Origin: Haematococcus lacustris
Taxonomy: Eukaryota > Chlorophyta > Chlorophyceae > Chlamydomonadales > Haematococcaceae
Reading direction: 5' to 3'
DNA length: 64,000 nucleotides
Assembly (NCBI GenBank): GCA_030144725.1
Contig: JASKMD010000004.1
Coordinates: forward strand, 3,826,060 to 3,890,059
Shown here: one piece after another, positions 33,358 through 43,338 of the stretch
Position numbering within the stretch: the first letter of the stretch is position 1
Layout: each line of letters starts with the position of its first letter
Made by a program: the position numbers and the translations under genes
Notes under the pieces: model-generated
Database searches by the model: none
The model's input: only the letters and a program-made list of their open reading frames with translations
What the model was told of the DNA's origin: nothing

Positions 33358-34552
33358 GCTACAGTACTGTAAGTGGTCTCTCGAGGTACCTCGAGGTACC
33401 TCGAAGTACTGTAGATGTCTACAGTACTGTAGATGTCTACAGTACTGTAGACATCTACAGTACTGTAGAGGTCTACAGTACTGTAGATGTCTACAGTACT
33501 GTAGATGTCTACAGTACTGTAAATGGTCTCTCGAGGTACCTCGAGGTACCTACAGTACTGTAGACATCTACAGTACTGTAATTGTCTACAGTACTGTAGA
33601 TGTCTACAGTACTGTAGGTGTCTACAGTACTGTAGAGGTCTACAGTACTGTAGATATCTACAGTACTGTAAATGGTCTCTCGAGGTACCTCGAGGTACCT
33701 CGAAGTACTGTAGATGTCTACAGTACTGTAGATGTCTACAGTACTGTAGATGTCTACAGTACTGTAGGTGTCTACAGTACTGTAGAGGTCTACAGTACTG
33801 TAGATGTCTACAGTACTGTAAATGGTCTCTCGAGGTACCTCGAGGTACCTCGAAGTACTGTAGATGTCTACAGTACTGTAGATGTCTACAGTACTGTAAA
33901 TGTCTACAGTACTGTAGATGTCTACAGTACTGTAGATGTCTACAGTACTGTAGAGGTCTACAGTACTGTAGATATCTACAGTACTGTAAATGGTCTCTCG
34001 AGGTACCTCGAGGTACCTCGAAGTACTGTAGATGTCTACAGTACTGTAGATGTCTACAGTACTGTAGATGTCTACAGTACTGTAGGTGTCTACAGTACTG
34101 TAGAGGTCTACAGTACTGTGGATGTCTACAGTACTGTAAATGGTCTCTCGAGGTACCTCGAGGTACCTCGAAGTACTGTAGATGTCTACAGTACTGTAGA
34201 TGTCTACAGTACTGTAGATGTCTACAGTACTGTAGATGTCTACAGTACTGTAAGTGTCTACAGTACTGTAGAGGTCTACAGTACTGTAGATGTCTACAGT
34301 ACTGTAAATGGTCTCTCGAGGTACCTCGAGGTACCTCGAAGTACTGTAGATGTCTACAGTACTGTAGATGTCTACAGTACTGTAGATGTCTACAGTACTG
34401 TAGGTGTCTACAGTACTGTAGAGGTCTACAGTACTGTAGACATCTACAGTACTGTAAGTGGTCTCTCGAGGTACCTCGAGGTACCTACAGTACTGTAGAT
34501 GTCTACAGTACTGTAGATGTCTACAGTACTGTAGACACCTACAGTACTGTAG
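33358..34552. repeat. Higher-order satellite built from two different palindromes
   Basis: CTACAGTACTGTAG units (18-bp period) are grouped in blocks of 6-8, each block closed by TGGTCTCTCGAGGTACC and a second perfect palindrome TCGAGGTACCTCGA. The block mark occurs near 33372, 33522, 33671, 33821, 33987, 34138, 34307 and 34457. Spacings are about 150 or 168 bp, differing by one 18-bp unit. Internal TACAGTA variants recur at fixed positions, typical of higher-order repeats. Confidence 0.93.
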
Positions 34553-34810
34553 CATGGCCGTATCTCACCAACCGCGCAAAATCACGAATTTTAGTTTCAA
34601 CCCCCGATCTTACAATGCCTTCTTTAGACTATGTACCAAGTCCGAGGCTCTGTTCGTGTACTCGCGAGGTACCCCGACAGTACTGTAGACCTCTACAGTA
34701 CTGTAGCATGGCCGTATCTCACCAACCGCGCAAAATCACGAATTTTAGTTTCAACCCCCAATCTTACAATGCCTTCATTTGACTATGTACCAAGTCCGAG
34801 GCTCTGAATC
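34552..34810. repeat. Two copies of a 125-bp sequence next to the satellite
   Basis: GCATGGCCGTATCTCACC and about 110 following bases occur at 34552-34677 and 34705-34808, separated by two satellite palindromes. Confidence 0.9.
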
Positions 34811-35025
34811 TCAAAAATACTGTTACTAATTTGCCTGAGTGCTACAGTAACCTTGCCAGCTGGGCACTTGGCAAGGGTTGGTGGGCGTCCAGGCCGTGCA
34901 GGCCCTTTGATGCAGTAGGCATATCGGAAAGGCTCGCTGATTAAGGCTGTGTAAGCGCGACATCAAATGGCTCACGGTACATTTTGCCAAACAGACCTTG
35001 TGGGACCTGACTATTGGCCTGTCAT

Positions 35026-37591
35026 TCAGCTGTGACACGCCTGATAAAATGTTCGCATGGGTCAGTTTGGGTCACACAGGCCACCTCAGGACATCGCGTT
35101 TGCACCAGCCCGCTCTATAGCTCAAGCCGTGTCTGTGTCGCTGGCCTCTAGTACGGCCGCGATGGTGGTGGGCGAAGATGTTTCCCCGCGGATGAGCCTA
35201 TAGTAGTGGTCTCTATCACTGGGCATCCCACAAATTGTTCTAGCGACGCGTTGCAAAATCACGTGACTGTCCAGTCGAGCGCAACAGGAGCCGGAGGTGC
35301 ATCTCTAGCTGGCCCAGGTACGTGGCGTGATCCTAAAAAACGCGACATGCCCCATGCCTTGACTGACCGGAATTCGGTGTTCCTGTGACTGGCGCCAGGC
35401 ACTTGCCAGGGCTCCATCCGCGACCCTCGTCACACACATGTGTCCGTAGCAAGCACATCTACATAATAGGTAAGATTGCTGCAACATGCAAGTGAGGTGT
35501 GAGTGACAGCTTCACAGCAAGCCCATGGCACGCCCAGCCATGCCACAGCCATGAAAACTAATAAATTCGTATGCCACTTTGCTAGTGGCCTGTTATCACT
35601 CCAATGAAACTACAACCCAAGTTTCATGTGGCAGTGACGATGCGTTCAGCACTAACATGGGTATGCAGTCCCCCGACCTCATGTCCTCTCACTACCACCA
35701 TGTGCCATCCTATTTGGCTGCAGGAAGGCATGCCAAGGTTCCAGCACCCCAACCAGGGCAAATGCGTGCTCTGTTGCAAGTGCTCTTTCCCCAACGTCAC
35801 CAGGGAGTTCTATGCATGGGTAGCTGTGGGTGTGCACCAGGGGGAGGATGGGATGGAGGTGGCATGGCGATTGCGTCATGAAGCCTTGCGCCTTAAGGGT
35901 ACCCTCACTCGTGCCCCCGAGTACAAGCTGTGTGTCATTGGGCCAGCCAGTGTTGTGGACAGCCAGTTGAAAGCGGCTTGTGAAGCCAAAGACCTCGCCC
36001 TCATTGCTCACCATTGTTGTGTACAGCTTTGTCAGAGACGGTACCAAGCTGCGAATGGAGCACCACCGTTCTCCCAAGAGCCAGCGCCTGCAGCCAGGAT
36101 GGTGGGGGAGGACTCAACTCCTCCTGCCCAGTGTCCACCCACCCTCCCAGAAGCTTGTAGCAGCGAGGGGCAGGGAGGGGCAGGGCTGCAGGGGCAGGGG
36201 GCTGGGCTGGCGCATGTGGCTGCAGGTCCTGCCCGCCGTCCACCCACCATCCTGGCAGCTGGCAGCATCACCCGGGAGAGCCTAGCACAGAGCATCACCC
36301 GGGAGAGCCTAGCACAGAGCAGGGTGGAGGACAGGGTGGCCAAGCGTCAACGCAAGGAGGACAAGCAGGCTGCAGCTGTAGCCTTCTTTGGCATAGCATC
36401 ACCCTCGCTCGCCACTGCCCACCCCTCTCCCGTAGCTGCCGCTGCCACCCCCTCACCCACAGCCGGTGCTGCCACCTCCACATCGGTCTGCAAGAGAAGC
36501 GTGGGGTCCATCACTATCAGCCTGGCATCTTTAGAGGCACGGTCAGCCTGTGGGCAAACAGCCACCATGCAGCAAGAGGAGGCAAAGCAGTATGCAGCGG
36601 ACAAGGCTACAGATAAGGGCAGGCACCTGCAGGCAGTAGCTTTGTACCGCTGCAAGCTAGCTAGCAACAAGCTGCCACCAACCACCTCAAAGTTGCTGAA
36701 AAACCAGCTGCAAGAGTTGTGGGCTGTGGTGGGCAATGGGCAGCCCACCGTGAAGCCCGTGCGGAACATGCACATAGCTGACTGGTTGGATGCTCTGGCG
36801 ATGCACATGTCACCTGTCACCAACTAGACCCATGATTGCCATCACACACCTCAACATAGACACCTTGGCATGCCTTCCTGCAGCCAAATAGGATGGCACA
36901 TGGTGGTAGTGAGAGGACATGAGGTCGGGGGACTGCATACCCATGTTAGTGCTGAACGCATCGTCACTGCCACATGAAACTTGGGTTGTAGTTTCATTGG
37001 AGTGATAACAGGCCACTAGCAAAGTGGCATACGATTTTATTAGTTTTCATGGCTGTGGCATGGCTGGGCGTGCCATGGGCTTGCTGTGAAGCTGTCACTC
37101 ACACCTCACTTGCATGTTGCAGCAATCTTACCTATTATGTAGATGTGCTTGCTACGGACACATGTGTGTGACAAGGGTCGCGGATGGAGCCCTTGCTAGT
37201 GCCTGGCGCCGGTCACAGGAACACCGAATTCCGGTCAGTCAAGGCATGGGGCATGTCGCGTTTGATGGTGCTGCGCCACTTACTAAATGTAACTAGGACT
37301 ATAGATGCACCTCCAGCCACCGTCGCGCTCGACTGGGCAGTCACGTGACAGTGCACGGTGCTGCGATAGGCATTCTGACCCGTGCGACCTTACAACTACA
37401 AGCCTCCAGTAGCAAGCTTGCGTCTCAAGCACATTCAATGTGGAGGGCGCCACAGGCTTCAGGCCAGGCACAACCATCAGCGGGATACAGCGCAAAAGTA
37501 CGATTGCAACGCACCAGGCGCAACTGCTATCCGTGGCCTATGGGCTCCGTTCGTCAAAATTTGAATTTTCCTCAGGGCGTGTCACAGCTGA
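35026..37591 (+). mobile_element. Family C TIR transposon, 2566 bp, with long inverted arms
   Basis: TCAGCTGTGACACGCC at 35026-35041 is matched by its complement at 37576-37591. The perfect 7-bp duplication CTGTCAT flanks it (35019-35025 and 37592-37598). Inside, near-identical inverted arms of about 390 bp lie at 35350-35739 and 36863-37253, with weaker arm similarity out to the termini. The unique centre carries one long ORF. It starts eight bases after the target duplication of the family B element. Confidence 0.9.
35604..36827 (+). CDS. Hypothetical protein carried by family C transposon
   Basis: A 407-codon frame. The first 45 codons lie in the left inverted arm and are probably not coding. 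A start or splice acceptor near 35730 (TTGGCTGCAG, then EGMPRFQ) is more likely. Visible: a Cys-rich GKCVLCCKCSFP followed by EFYAWVAVGVHQGEDGME, a Pro/Ala-rich middle with a tandem ITRESLAQS repeat, basic VEDRVAKRQRKEDK (possible nuclear signal), and a C-terminal helical part ending HIADWLDALAMHMS. I recognise no family, neither a transposase catalytic triad nor a RuvC/RNase H pattern. It could be a captured host fragment or an accessory protein. Confidence 0.45.
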   Translation: MKLQPKFHVAVTMRSALTWVCSPPTSCPLTTTMCHPIWLQEGMPRFQHPNQGKCVLCCKCSFPNVTREFYAWVAVGVHQGEDGMEVAWRLRHEALRLKGTLTRAPEYKLCVIGPASVVDSQLKAACEAKDLALIAHHCCVQLCQRRYQAANGAPPFSQEPAPAARMVGEDSTPPAQCPPTLPEACSSEGQGGAGLQGQGAGLAHVAAGPARRPPTILAAGSITRESLAQSITRESLAQSRVEDRVAKRQRKEDKQAAAVAFFGIASPSLATAHPSPVAAAATPSPTAGAATSTSVCKRSVGSITISLASLEARSACGQTATMQQEEAKQYAADKATDKGRHLQAVALYRCKLASNKLPPTTSKLLKNQLQELWAVVGNGQPTVKPVRNMHIADWLDALAMHMSPVTN

Positions 37592-37598
37592 CTGTCAT

Positions 37599-37660
37599 GT
37601 TATTGGCCTGTCATGTTATTGGCCTGCCATGTCATGTTGTTGGCCTTGTTGCCCCCACCG
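37599..37660. repeat. 16-bp minisatellite that received two transposons
   Basis: Units of TGTCATGTTATTGGCC continue here. The target duplications of the family B (CTATTGG) and family C (CTGTCAT) elements are parts of the same unit, so both inserted in this small array. Confidence 0.75.
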
Positions 37661-37774
37661 GCAGGGGACATGGGGACATGGGACAGCGCACCTGCAAAGC
37701 TAGCACTCGCACGGAGCACATCATCATGAGTGAATCGGTTTACTCTTTGAGCCACGCATTGTCACGTGATAAGA

Positions 37775-38447
37775 GCTGTACGGTCCGTTAAGCTCCAACG
37801 GTGTGCCCAGTACAGGCGGCTGAGTAATGGCAGCCACCTCGCGCAAGCACGAATGCGGATGTAAGCGCTAATGCACTGGGCGAACGTGTTGAAGAAACAC
37901 GCACCGCAGAGCTACGGTTGGCTGCAGCCTGAACACCCCGGAGTGCCCAGGACTGCAGCCGAAGTGAAGATGCTGACGCCCAGACGTCCGTCTGTCGACA
38001 GCTGAAGGCAATTGATAACCTTCCTCCGGGGAAAAGAGCTTAGAAGAAATGTAAGATAGCAAACGGAATGAGTAAGGACGCCTCGACTAGCAGCAAGCAA
38101 GGCAAAGCTGATACCCGTCACCAGGATGGTGCCGGCCTTCAGATGCCGATGGCAGTGAGCTGAGAATACCTCCAGACTTGGGTGCCCGTGATTACATCGG
38201 ACAGCTGGTAAGGTCTTCTAAGCTGCCGCCGCAGCATCCCAATCCACTACAAATACCCAAACCCCCATGCAACCATGTCAGAACTGTTATGCAAGTCGCA
38301 GGATACACACACAAACCCACCCACAGTAGCCAGGTCACATCAACCATCATACACCAATCACCATCTACCGTGATACCACCAACTGTCATGCTTGCATGGC
38401 TAGCCATGTCACGCATTCCGTACGGTCACGCTCATGGTTGTGACAGC
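37775..38447 (-). repeat. Direct repeat A2 of the DIRS-like element
   Basis: Copy of 43267-43939, bracketed by the 15-bp B repeats at 37760-37774 and 38448-38462. Confidence 0.95.
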
Positions 38448-38462
38448 TGTCACGTGATAAGA

Positions 38463-39273
38463 TGTTCCTAAACATGATAGTGCGCTGCAGAGGATAAGGA
38501 ATCCCCCCCCCAGCTGCAAGCATGTGTGAAGATGACAGCATGAGAGCAACGAAGACATGTGGCAGATGGAAGAGAGCAAACGAAGCAGCGCATAAGTAAA
38601 TGCATATCTTGTGATCACCTAACTAATGCACCTATCTACCACACCAACCCCCTTGACATCCTTGGCGGCGGCCAAGTGCTAAAACCTGTGGCATGCAAGC
38701 CTCCAGGCCGGACCCATGCGGTAAAACCGCGAAAACCCTACATGGATCCTATGGCTCATTCTACTTGAGCCACTGGCCATCACCATGACATGGTGCTCAC
38801 CCGCCAGCGTCGTGCCTGATGCATCCTACGCGCGGCAGCGGGTCGGCCGTAATGTAGCATTCCTACCCTGAATGTCCATAGCCTCCGAACAAGATAACAT
38901 GTGCAAGCATGCTGGGATGATTGTGGTGAATGTGATAGTTGTGTAGCATGATCCATTAAACGAGTGATGTTCAAGAGTGAAGATCAAGGCAAGCATGCAA
39001 GATGTATGCAAGTAGAACAGTGAGATCAAGGAGCGTCATGCGATGAGAGCGTGTAAAACGTGATGTATGATGTGCAAGGACGTAAAACGTGATGTGTGAT
39101 AGCAATATGACATGGACAGTGAGGTGAATAGCAATAGTGCGACACGTGTGAAATGTGATGAGCTATGTGAGACACATGGTGAGTTCAATAGCAACAGTGT
39201 GACAAGTGTGACATGCATGCAAACTTAACACCACCCCCCCCCACTCCTAGCCCACGCCCAACCCTATATGCCT
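38463..39273 (-). other. 3' untranslated region of the DIRS-like element
   Basis: No ORF is supported. The region contains GTGATGTATGATGTG-type short repeats around 39040-39200 and a C9 run at 38503-38511. Confidence 0.5.
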
Positions 39274-42200
39274 CTACAGCTTCAGATAGGCCCCCATCAC
39301 TGGCAGCTTCAACAGATGACGCTTCTGAGCCTTTGATGAGAACACCATGACCCATCCCATCCCAGACCCCAAGCTTGGACAGGTGACGTGAAGTAGACGC
39401 TCCGCCTGCTTGAGCTGCTGGATCCAGCGGAAACGAGCGGGTGGTGCATCTGAGAGGTAGGCATGGGGTACCAACATGCACACAAGGGAATGAGCATAGA
39501 TTACCGCTAGCGGCAGCAGCAGATCCAGGATAGCAGGGTCAGGGTTGCTGATGATGGCGTCGATGGGCTGCTGCTGCAACAGTGCACGGTAGGCAGCAGG
39601 GGAAAGAGATAGATGCAGTTGTGCTGACAATGGCTGCAATTCAAGCCCCGATATGATGATGGGTGTAGTGGTGCATGGATCTAGCAGGCTGTGCATGAGG
39701 TCCAGGTTGATGACTGTGCTTGCCACACGCAGCTCTTGAGGTGTGATGCGGAAGCCGCTGCATTGTGGATGTGTTATCGTGTATGTCACGTTCGGTGTCG
39801 CAACATCAGCAAGGTGAGCAAGAGTAACTGCTGGCTGCGCAGCTGTGGCCGTGGGCAAAGCTGGATCAGGTGCTGTAGATGGTGAGCAGTGCTGGGTGGT
39901 GCTGGTGTGAGAGCTGGGCAACAGCTGTGCACCCCCCCCAGCAGCAACAACCAGCGCATGCGACAGGGATGAGGAGGATAGGCAGCTGTGAGCATGGGCG
40001 TGCAGCAAGCTGGCATGGTGCAGGGCAGCCGCCACCGCATACAAACTCTCTGCAGCCGTGGCGTCCATGCAGTGCCCAGTGATCTGGTGGCGGTCAGCTG
40101 TAGTAAGCCCCGGTGCGGCAGTGGTGCCAACAACATAACCCAGCGCCAGCTCCCTCTCTTGGATGTTGGGTTCGTGAGTAGTGCCTTTCTTGGATGTCAC
40201 ACCGTTGGGCACACCATTGGGCAATTGGGTGTACTGCTCTGGCGAGTGTGCAGCAGCAGGTCCATCTGGCAACACCATGCTGATGACTGAGCATGCGATG
40301 GCAGAGGTGGGCAGATCAGGGATGGGAGGTGGCAGGCTAGTAACGATGGCCGGCAGCCAGAGCAAGAAGAGGAAAGAAAGGAACAGCCGTAAGGGAGTGA
40401 GAGTGTGCCACACCACTTCCCTGGACGAGCGTCGAGGCAACAGCGGTGACGGCGGGGGCAAGGTCGGTGCACTTGAGCGCTGCTGCTTGGCCACATGCTG
40501 GGCTGCGGCGGTGCCCACAGCCAGGTGTTTGGCTGATCGCTGCGATGCGCTGGATGTCTGAGACGTGCGCCGAGCTGCAGGGTCTCGTGCTGAGGAGAGC
40601 ACAGATTGACTGGCTGTACCTCCCCCCCTGCGGGTGGCTGGCTGAGCTGAGCTGCGCACCGACTTCACCCCTGATCCTGCTGGTATGGGTGCGTCATCGG
40701 TGGCCACCCCGCTTCTGGCACCCTCTGTGGTTGCAAGGTCACCCCCACGGCTGACTGCGCTGGGTGTGGTGGTGCCCGCTGCCACTGGAGGTGTCCCCAC
40801 ATGCAAGTGCACCCCAGGGGTGTGGATCATGGCAGAAGCGGTGCCGCTGGTTGCACAGGGCTGAACCTGGCTGTGGGACACGGCAGTGCAAGCCACAAGC
40901 AGCTGGCTGCTGCCCATGGGCGCTGAGTATAGGAGGGGAAGGCAGCCTTTGGGCCCAGTGACTGGCAGTGAGTGAGAGGTGCGGATGTCTCCATGGCTGT
41001 GCAGCCGGGGGCAATAAGAGAACTGCCGGTCGTACACATCGCACACGCCCTTGGTCTGCGAGAGGAAGTTGGCTCCAAGCAGCAGGTCATAAGCAAGGGG
41101 GCTACCAGGAGGCATGACAATGGCCTCCAGGTCGTGCACCATGGCATGGGGAGTGCCATAGCTGAGACTCACGCGCAGGGTGGCAACCTGGGTGGCTAAG
41201 GCCTCTGCACCACTTGCAGTGGACAAGCGACGGCTGCAAGGGGTGAGGGGCAGGTTCAGCGCGGCTGCACACTCATGCGAAATGAGGCAGCTGTCACTGC
41301 CCCCGTCCAGCATGACACCCTGGAGCAGATGCAGCTGGCCCTCACTGTCAGCCACTGCACACCCTGACTGCACCGTGACGTTGGAGAAGTATGTCAGGTG
41401 CTGGTTGGGCACAGCGGTGTGGCAGGCAGCACGCACAGCGGCTGCTCGTGGAGGTTCAGCAGCGATGTGAGCAGCAGTGTCAACAGGTGCGACACTGGGC
41501 GAGAGGTGCTGCTCAATACGCGTCACACGTTGAGCAAGGTGCTGCAGCTGCACAGCCAGCTCCTGCAGGCCGGGCTGGGTGGCAAACACAGAGCCCATGG
41601 TGGGGGTGGTGGCTGGGGCAGCAGGAGGAGCAGGGGCTGCAGCCTTAGGCAGGGTGTGGGTGGCACCAGCAGGCAGGGCTGCAGACATAGGCGTGAATGG
41701 CACTGCTCTAGCTGCATTAGCTGTGATGATGCAGAAGCTGCCATGCTCAGGGTAGGAGAGGGGCTGCACCCGCGCATCCAGCGACACCCAATGCCCTGAC
41801 ATGTCCCATGCACCCAGCCCGGACCCCTCTGCTGACACGGTGTGGGCTCGAGCAGGACCTGACAGGCTAGGTGGAGGAGCTGCTTGCAGATGTGGATACA
41901 GCTTGAAGCAACGCTCAGGGGGATGGTAGCGCTTGTGACAGTAGCTGCAGGTGTGCTGCGCATGGGCTGGAGCAGCAGGTACATACCCCCTGTCCAGCAG
42001 AGGCGTGCGTTGCCTGGGGTCAATGATGGCGCGCGACACCACACTGCCAGCCGTGTGTGCAGCTACGGCATGCGCTGCGCGCGGAGCACTTCCACCGATG
42101 ACTCTCTGCTGCTCATGAGGTGGCATAGCCTGGAACTGCCTGCACTCAGCCAAATCATGGCCAGCATAGGGGTGAAGAGGGCAGGTCTTGGCAGGCCGCG

Positions 42201-43338
42201 AGCGCTGGGTCTGCATGGGCGCATGCTGCATGGGTGCACTACGCAAGGCAGGCTGAGGCATGGCTGCATAATCCAGCTGCATTGGTGGCGCAGCATAAGC
42301 TTGGGACATGGGCAAGGATGGCAACGGCTGTTGCATGACAGGGTGCGGCATTGGATAACCCATTTCCTGCATGGGCTGCTGCAGGTGATGTGGCATGGGC
42401 TGCTGCAAGGGCTGTGGCACGGGCTGCCGAGCACGCTCGCGTTGCGGGGGCTGAGGCAGCGCCCAAGCTTGAAGCTCAGCCAACTGCTGCCGCAACAGGA
42501 GCACCTCCTCTGACACTAGGTCCTGCTCTGCGCGTAGCGGTGGGCGATCAGCAGTGGCAGGCACATAACGCATGCTGTCAAGCAGGTTCTCATGCGCTGC
42601 ACTGACTGCATGCAAGGCAGCTCTGAAGGCGCGCTGATCCTGCCGGTCCTCTGCATCCGGCACAGCCTGGTGGAATAGGCGCACAGCCTCGTCCCTGAGC
42701 TTGGTGCGCTGCTCCTGGCGCATGGTGGGCACTTGTAGGCAATGGGAGAAGAGGTGGTTGATGGCGGTGAAGTGGGTTAGTGTGCCACGCCTGATGGCCT
42801 CATTCACAGCGCTCTCAAAGGCTGTGGCGAAAGCCTTAGCGCTGCTGCACCCTTTGCCCCCTAGCACGAGAGCTGGGTCTAGGCCTGCCTGGTGGCTGGG
42901 TGGGTCTATCAGCTGCTCCTCCACCAGGTCTAGCAAGGCCTCTAATGCTTCTGCCCTGTCAGCCTCGTCGCCCCAGCCATCTACCAGCTGCTCATAAGCA
43001 TCTGTAATGGACTGAAAGAACACGCCATCCATGGCAGAGCTGGCCAGCAGGTGATGGAACGCATTCACCGGTATGTGGAGGTTGAGGCCTAGGTACGCCC
43101 GCAGCTTGAGGCTGAAGGCTCTGAAGGCCAGCCGGGAAGTGCCTATAAGCTCTGGCACCGCCATGGTGACGAGCGCCATGGGCTGTACTGCTCGGCTGCT
43201 GCGGGCTGGGGCTGGGGCTGGAACCTGGGGCGGTGCTGCTGCGTCGAAGACTGGGTTGTCCGTGGAGCTGTACGGTCCGTTAAGCTCCAACGGTGTGCCC
43301 AGTACAGGCGGCTGAGTAATGGCAGCCACCTCGCGCAA
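39274..43338 (-). CDS. Gag-protease polyprotein with C-terminal methyltransferase-like region
   Basis: 1354 codons, uninterrupted. The N-terminal 300 residues look Gag-like (LIGTSRLAFRAFSLKLRAYLG..). A Gln/Pro/Met-rich linker follows. A CCHC zinc knuckle CSYCHKRYHPPERC lies near residue 463, and an aspartic-protease-like VMLDGGSDSCLIS near residue 676. A hydrophobic segment LFLSFLFLLWLPAIVTSL is near residue 990. The last 100 residues (DAIISNPDPAILDLLLPLAV, then VCMLVPHAYLSD) recall the NPP-type adenine methyltransferase domain of DIRS elements, but with NPDP rather than NPPF/NPPY. There is no reverse transcriptase, RNase H or recombinase. The start lies 72 nt inside repeat A1. An intact frame this long suggests recent mobility. 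Confidence 0.7.
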   Translation of the reverse strand: MREVAAITQPPVLGTPLELNGPYSSTDNPVFDAAAPPQVPAPAPARSSRAVQPMALVTMAVPELIGTSRLAFRAFSLKLRAYLGLNLHIPVNAFHHLLASSAMDGVFFQSITDAYEQLVDGWGDEADRAEALEALLDLVEEQLIDPPSHQAGLDPALVLGGKGCSSAKAFATAFESAVNEAIRRGTLTHFTAINHLFSHCLQVPTMRQEQRTKLRDEAVRLFHQAVPDAEDRQDQRAFRAALHAVSAAHENLLDSMRYVPATADRPPLRAEQDLVSEEVLLLRQQLAELQAWALPQPPQRERARQPVPQPLQQPMPHHLQQPMQEMGYPMPHPVMQQPLPSLPMSQAYAAPPMQLDYAAMPQPALRSAPMQHAPMQTQRSRPAKTCPLHPYAGHDLAECRQFQAMPPHEQQRVIGGSAPRAAHAVAAHTAGSVVSRAIIDPRQRTPLLDRGYVPAAPAHAQHTCSYCHKRYHPPERCFKLYPHLQAAPPPSLSGPARAHTVSAEGSGLGAWDMSGHWVSLDARVQPLSYPEHGSFCIITANAARAVPFTPMSAALPAGATHTLPKAAAPAPPAAPATTPTMGSVFATQPGLQELAVQLQHLAQRVTRIEQHLSPSVAPVDTAAHIAAEPPRAAAVRAACHTAVPNQHLTYFSNVTVQSGCAVADSEGQLHLLQGVMLDGGSDSCLISHECAAALNLPLTPCSRRLSTASGAEALATQVATLRVSLSYGTPHAMVHDLEAIVMPPGSPLAYDLLLGANFLSQTKGVCDVYDRQFSYCPRLHSHGDIRTSHSLPVTGPKGCLPLLYSAPMGSSQLLVACTAVSHSQVQPCATSGTASAMIHTPGVHLHVGTPPVAAGTTTPSAVSRGGDLATTEGARSGVATDDAPIPAGSGVKSVRSSAQPATRRGGGTASQSVLSSARDPAARRTSQTSSASQRSAKHLAVGTAAAQHVAKQQRSSAPTLPPPSPLLPRRSSREVVWHTLTPLRLFLSFLFLLWLPAIVTSLPPPIPDLPTSAIACSVISMVLPDGPAAAHSPEQYTQLPNGVPNGVTSKKGTTHEPNIQERELALGYVVGTTAAPGLTTADRHQITGHCMDATAAESLYAVAAALHHASLLHAHAHSCLSSSSLSHALVVAAGGGAQLLPSSHTSTTQHCSPSTAPDPALPTATAAQPAVTLAHLADVATPNVTYTITHPQCSGFRITPQELRVASTVINLDLMHSLLDPCTTTPIIISGLELQPLSAQLHLSLSPAAYRALLQQQPIDAIISNPDPAILDLLLPLAVIYAHSLVCMLVPHAYLSDAPPARFRWIQQLKQAERLLHVTCPSLGSGMGWVMVFSSKAQKRHLLKLPVMGAYLKL

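Larger units (their letters stand above)
27600..34837. mobile_element. Nested satellite-bearing insert with 13-bp inverted repeats
   Basis: CAGGCAAATTAGT at 27600-27612 and ACTAATTTGCCTG at 34825-34837 are perfect complements and mark exactly where homology to the compact family B element stops and resumes. I could not find a convincing target duplication (flanks ATCTCACA versus AGTGCTAC). The contents are five different tandem arrays, listed separately. Confidence 0.65.
26479..35010 (+). mobile_element. Family B TIR transposon, 8532 bp, swollen with satellite DNA
   Basis: TCAGGTCCCACAAGGT at 26479-26494 is matched by its complement at 34995-35010. The perfect 7-bp duplication CTATTGG flanks it (26472-26478 and 35011-35017). 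The outer 1.1 kb (left) and 170 bp (right) match the compact family B copy at 7657-8949. Between them lies a 7.2-kb insert (27600-34837) with its own 13-bp inverted repeat CAGGCAAATTAGT. No protein gene is recognised anywhere inside; all long ORFs are satellite read-through. Confidence 0.88.
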
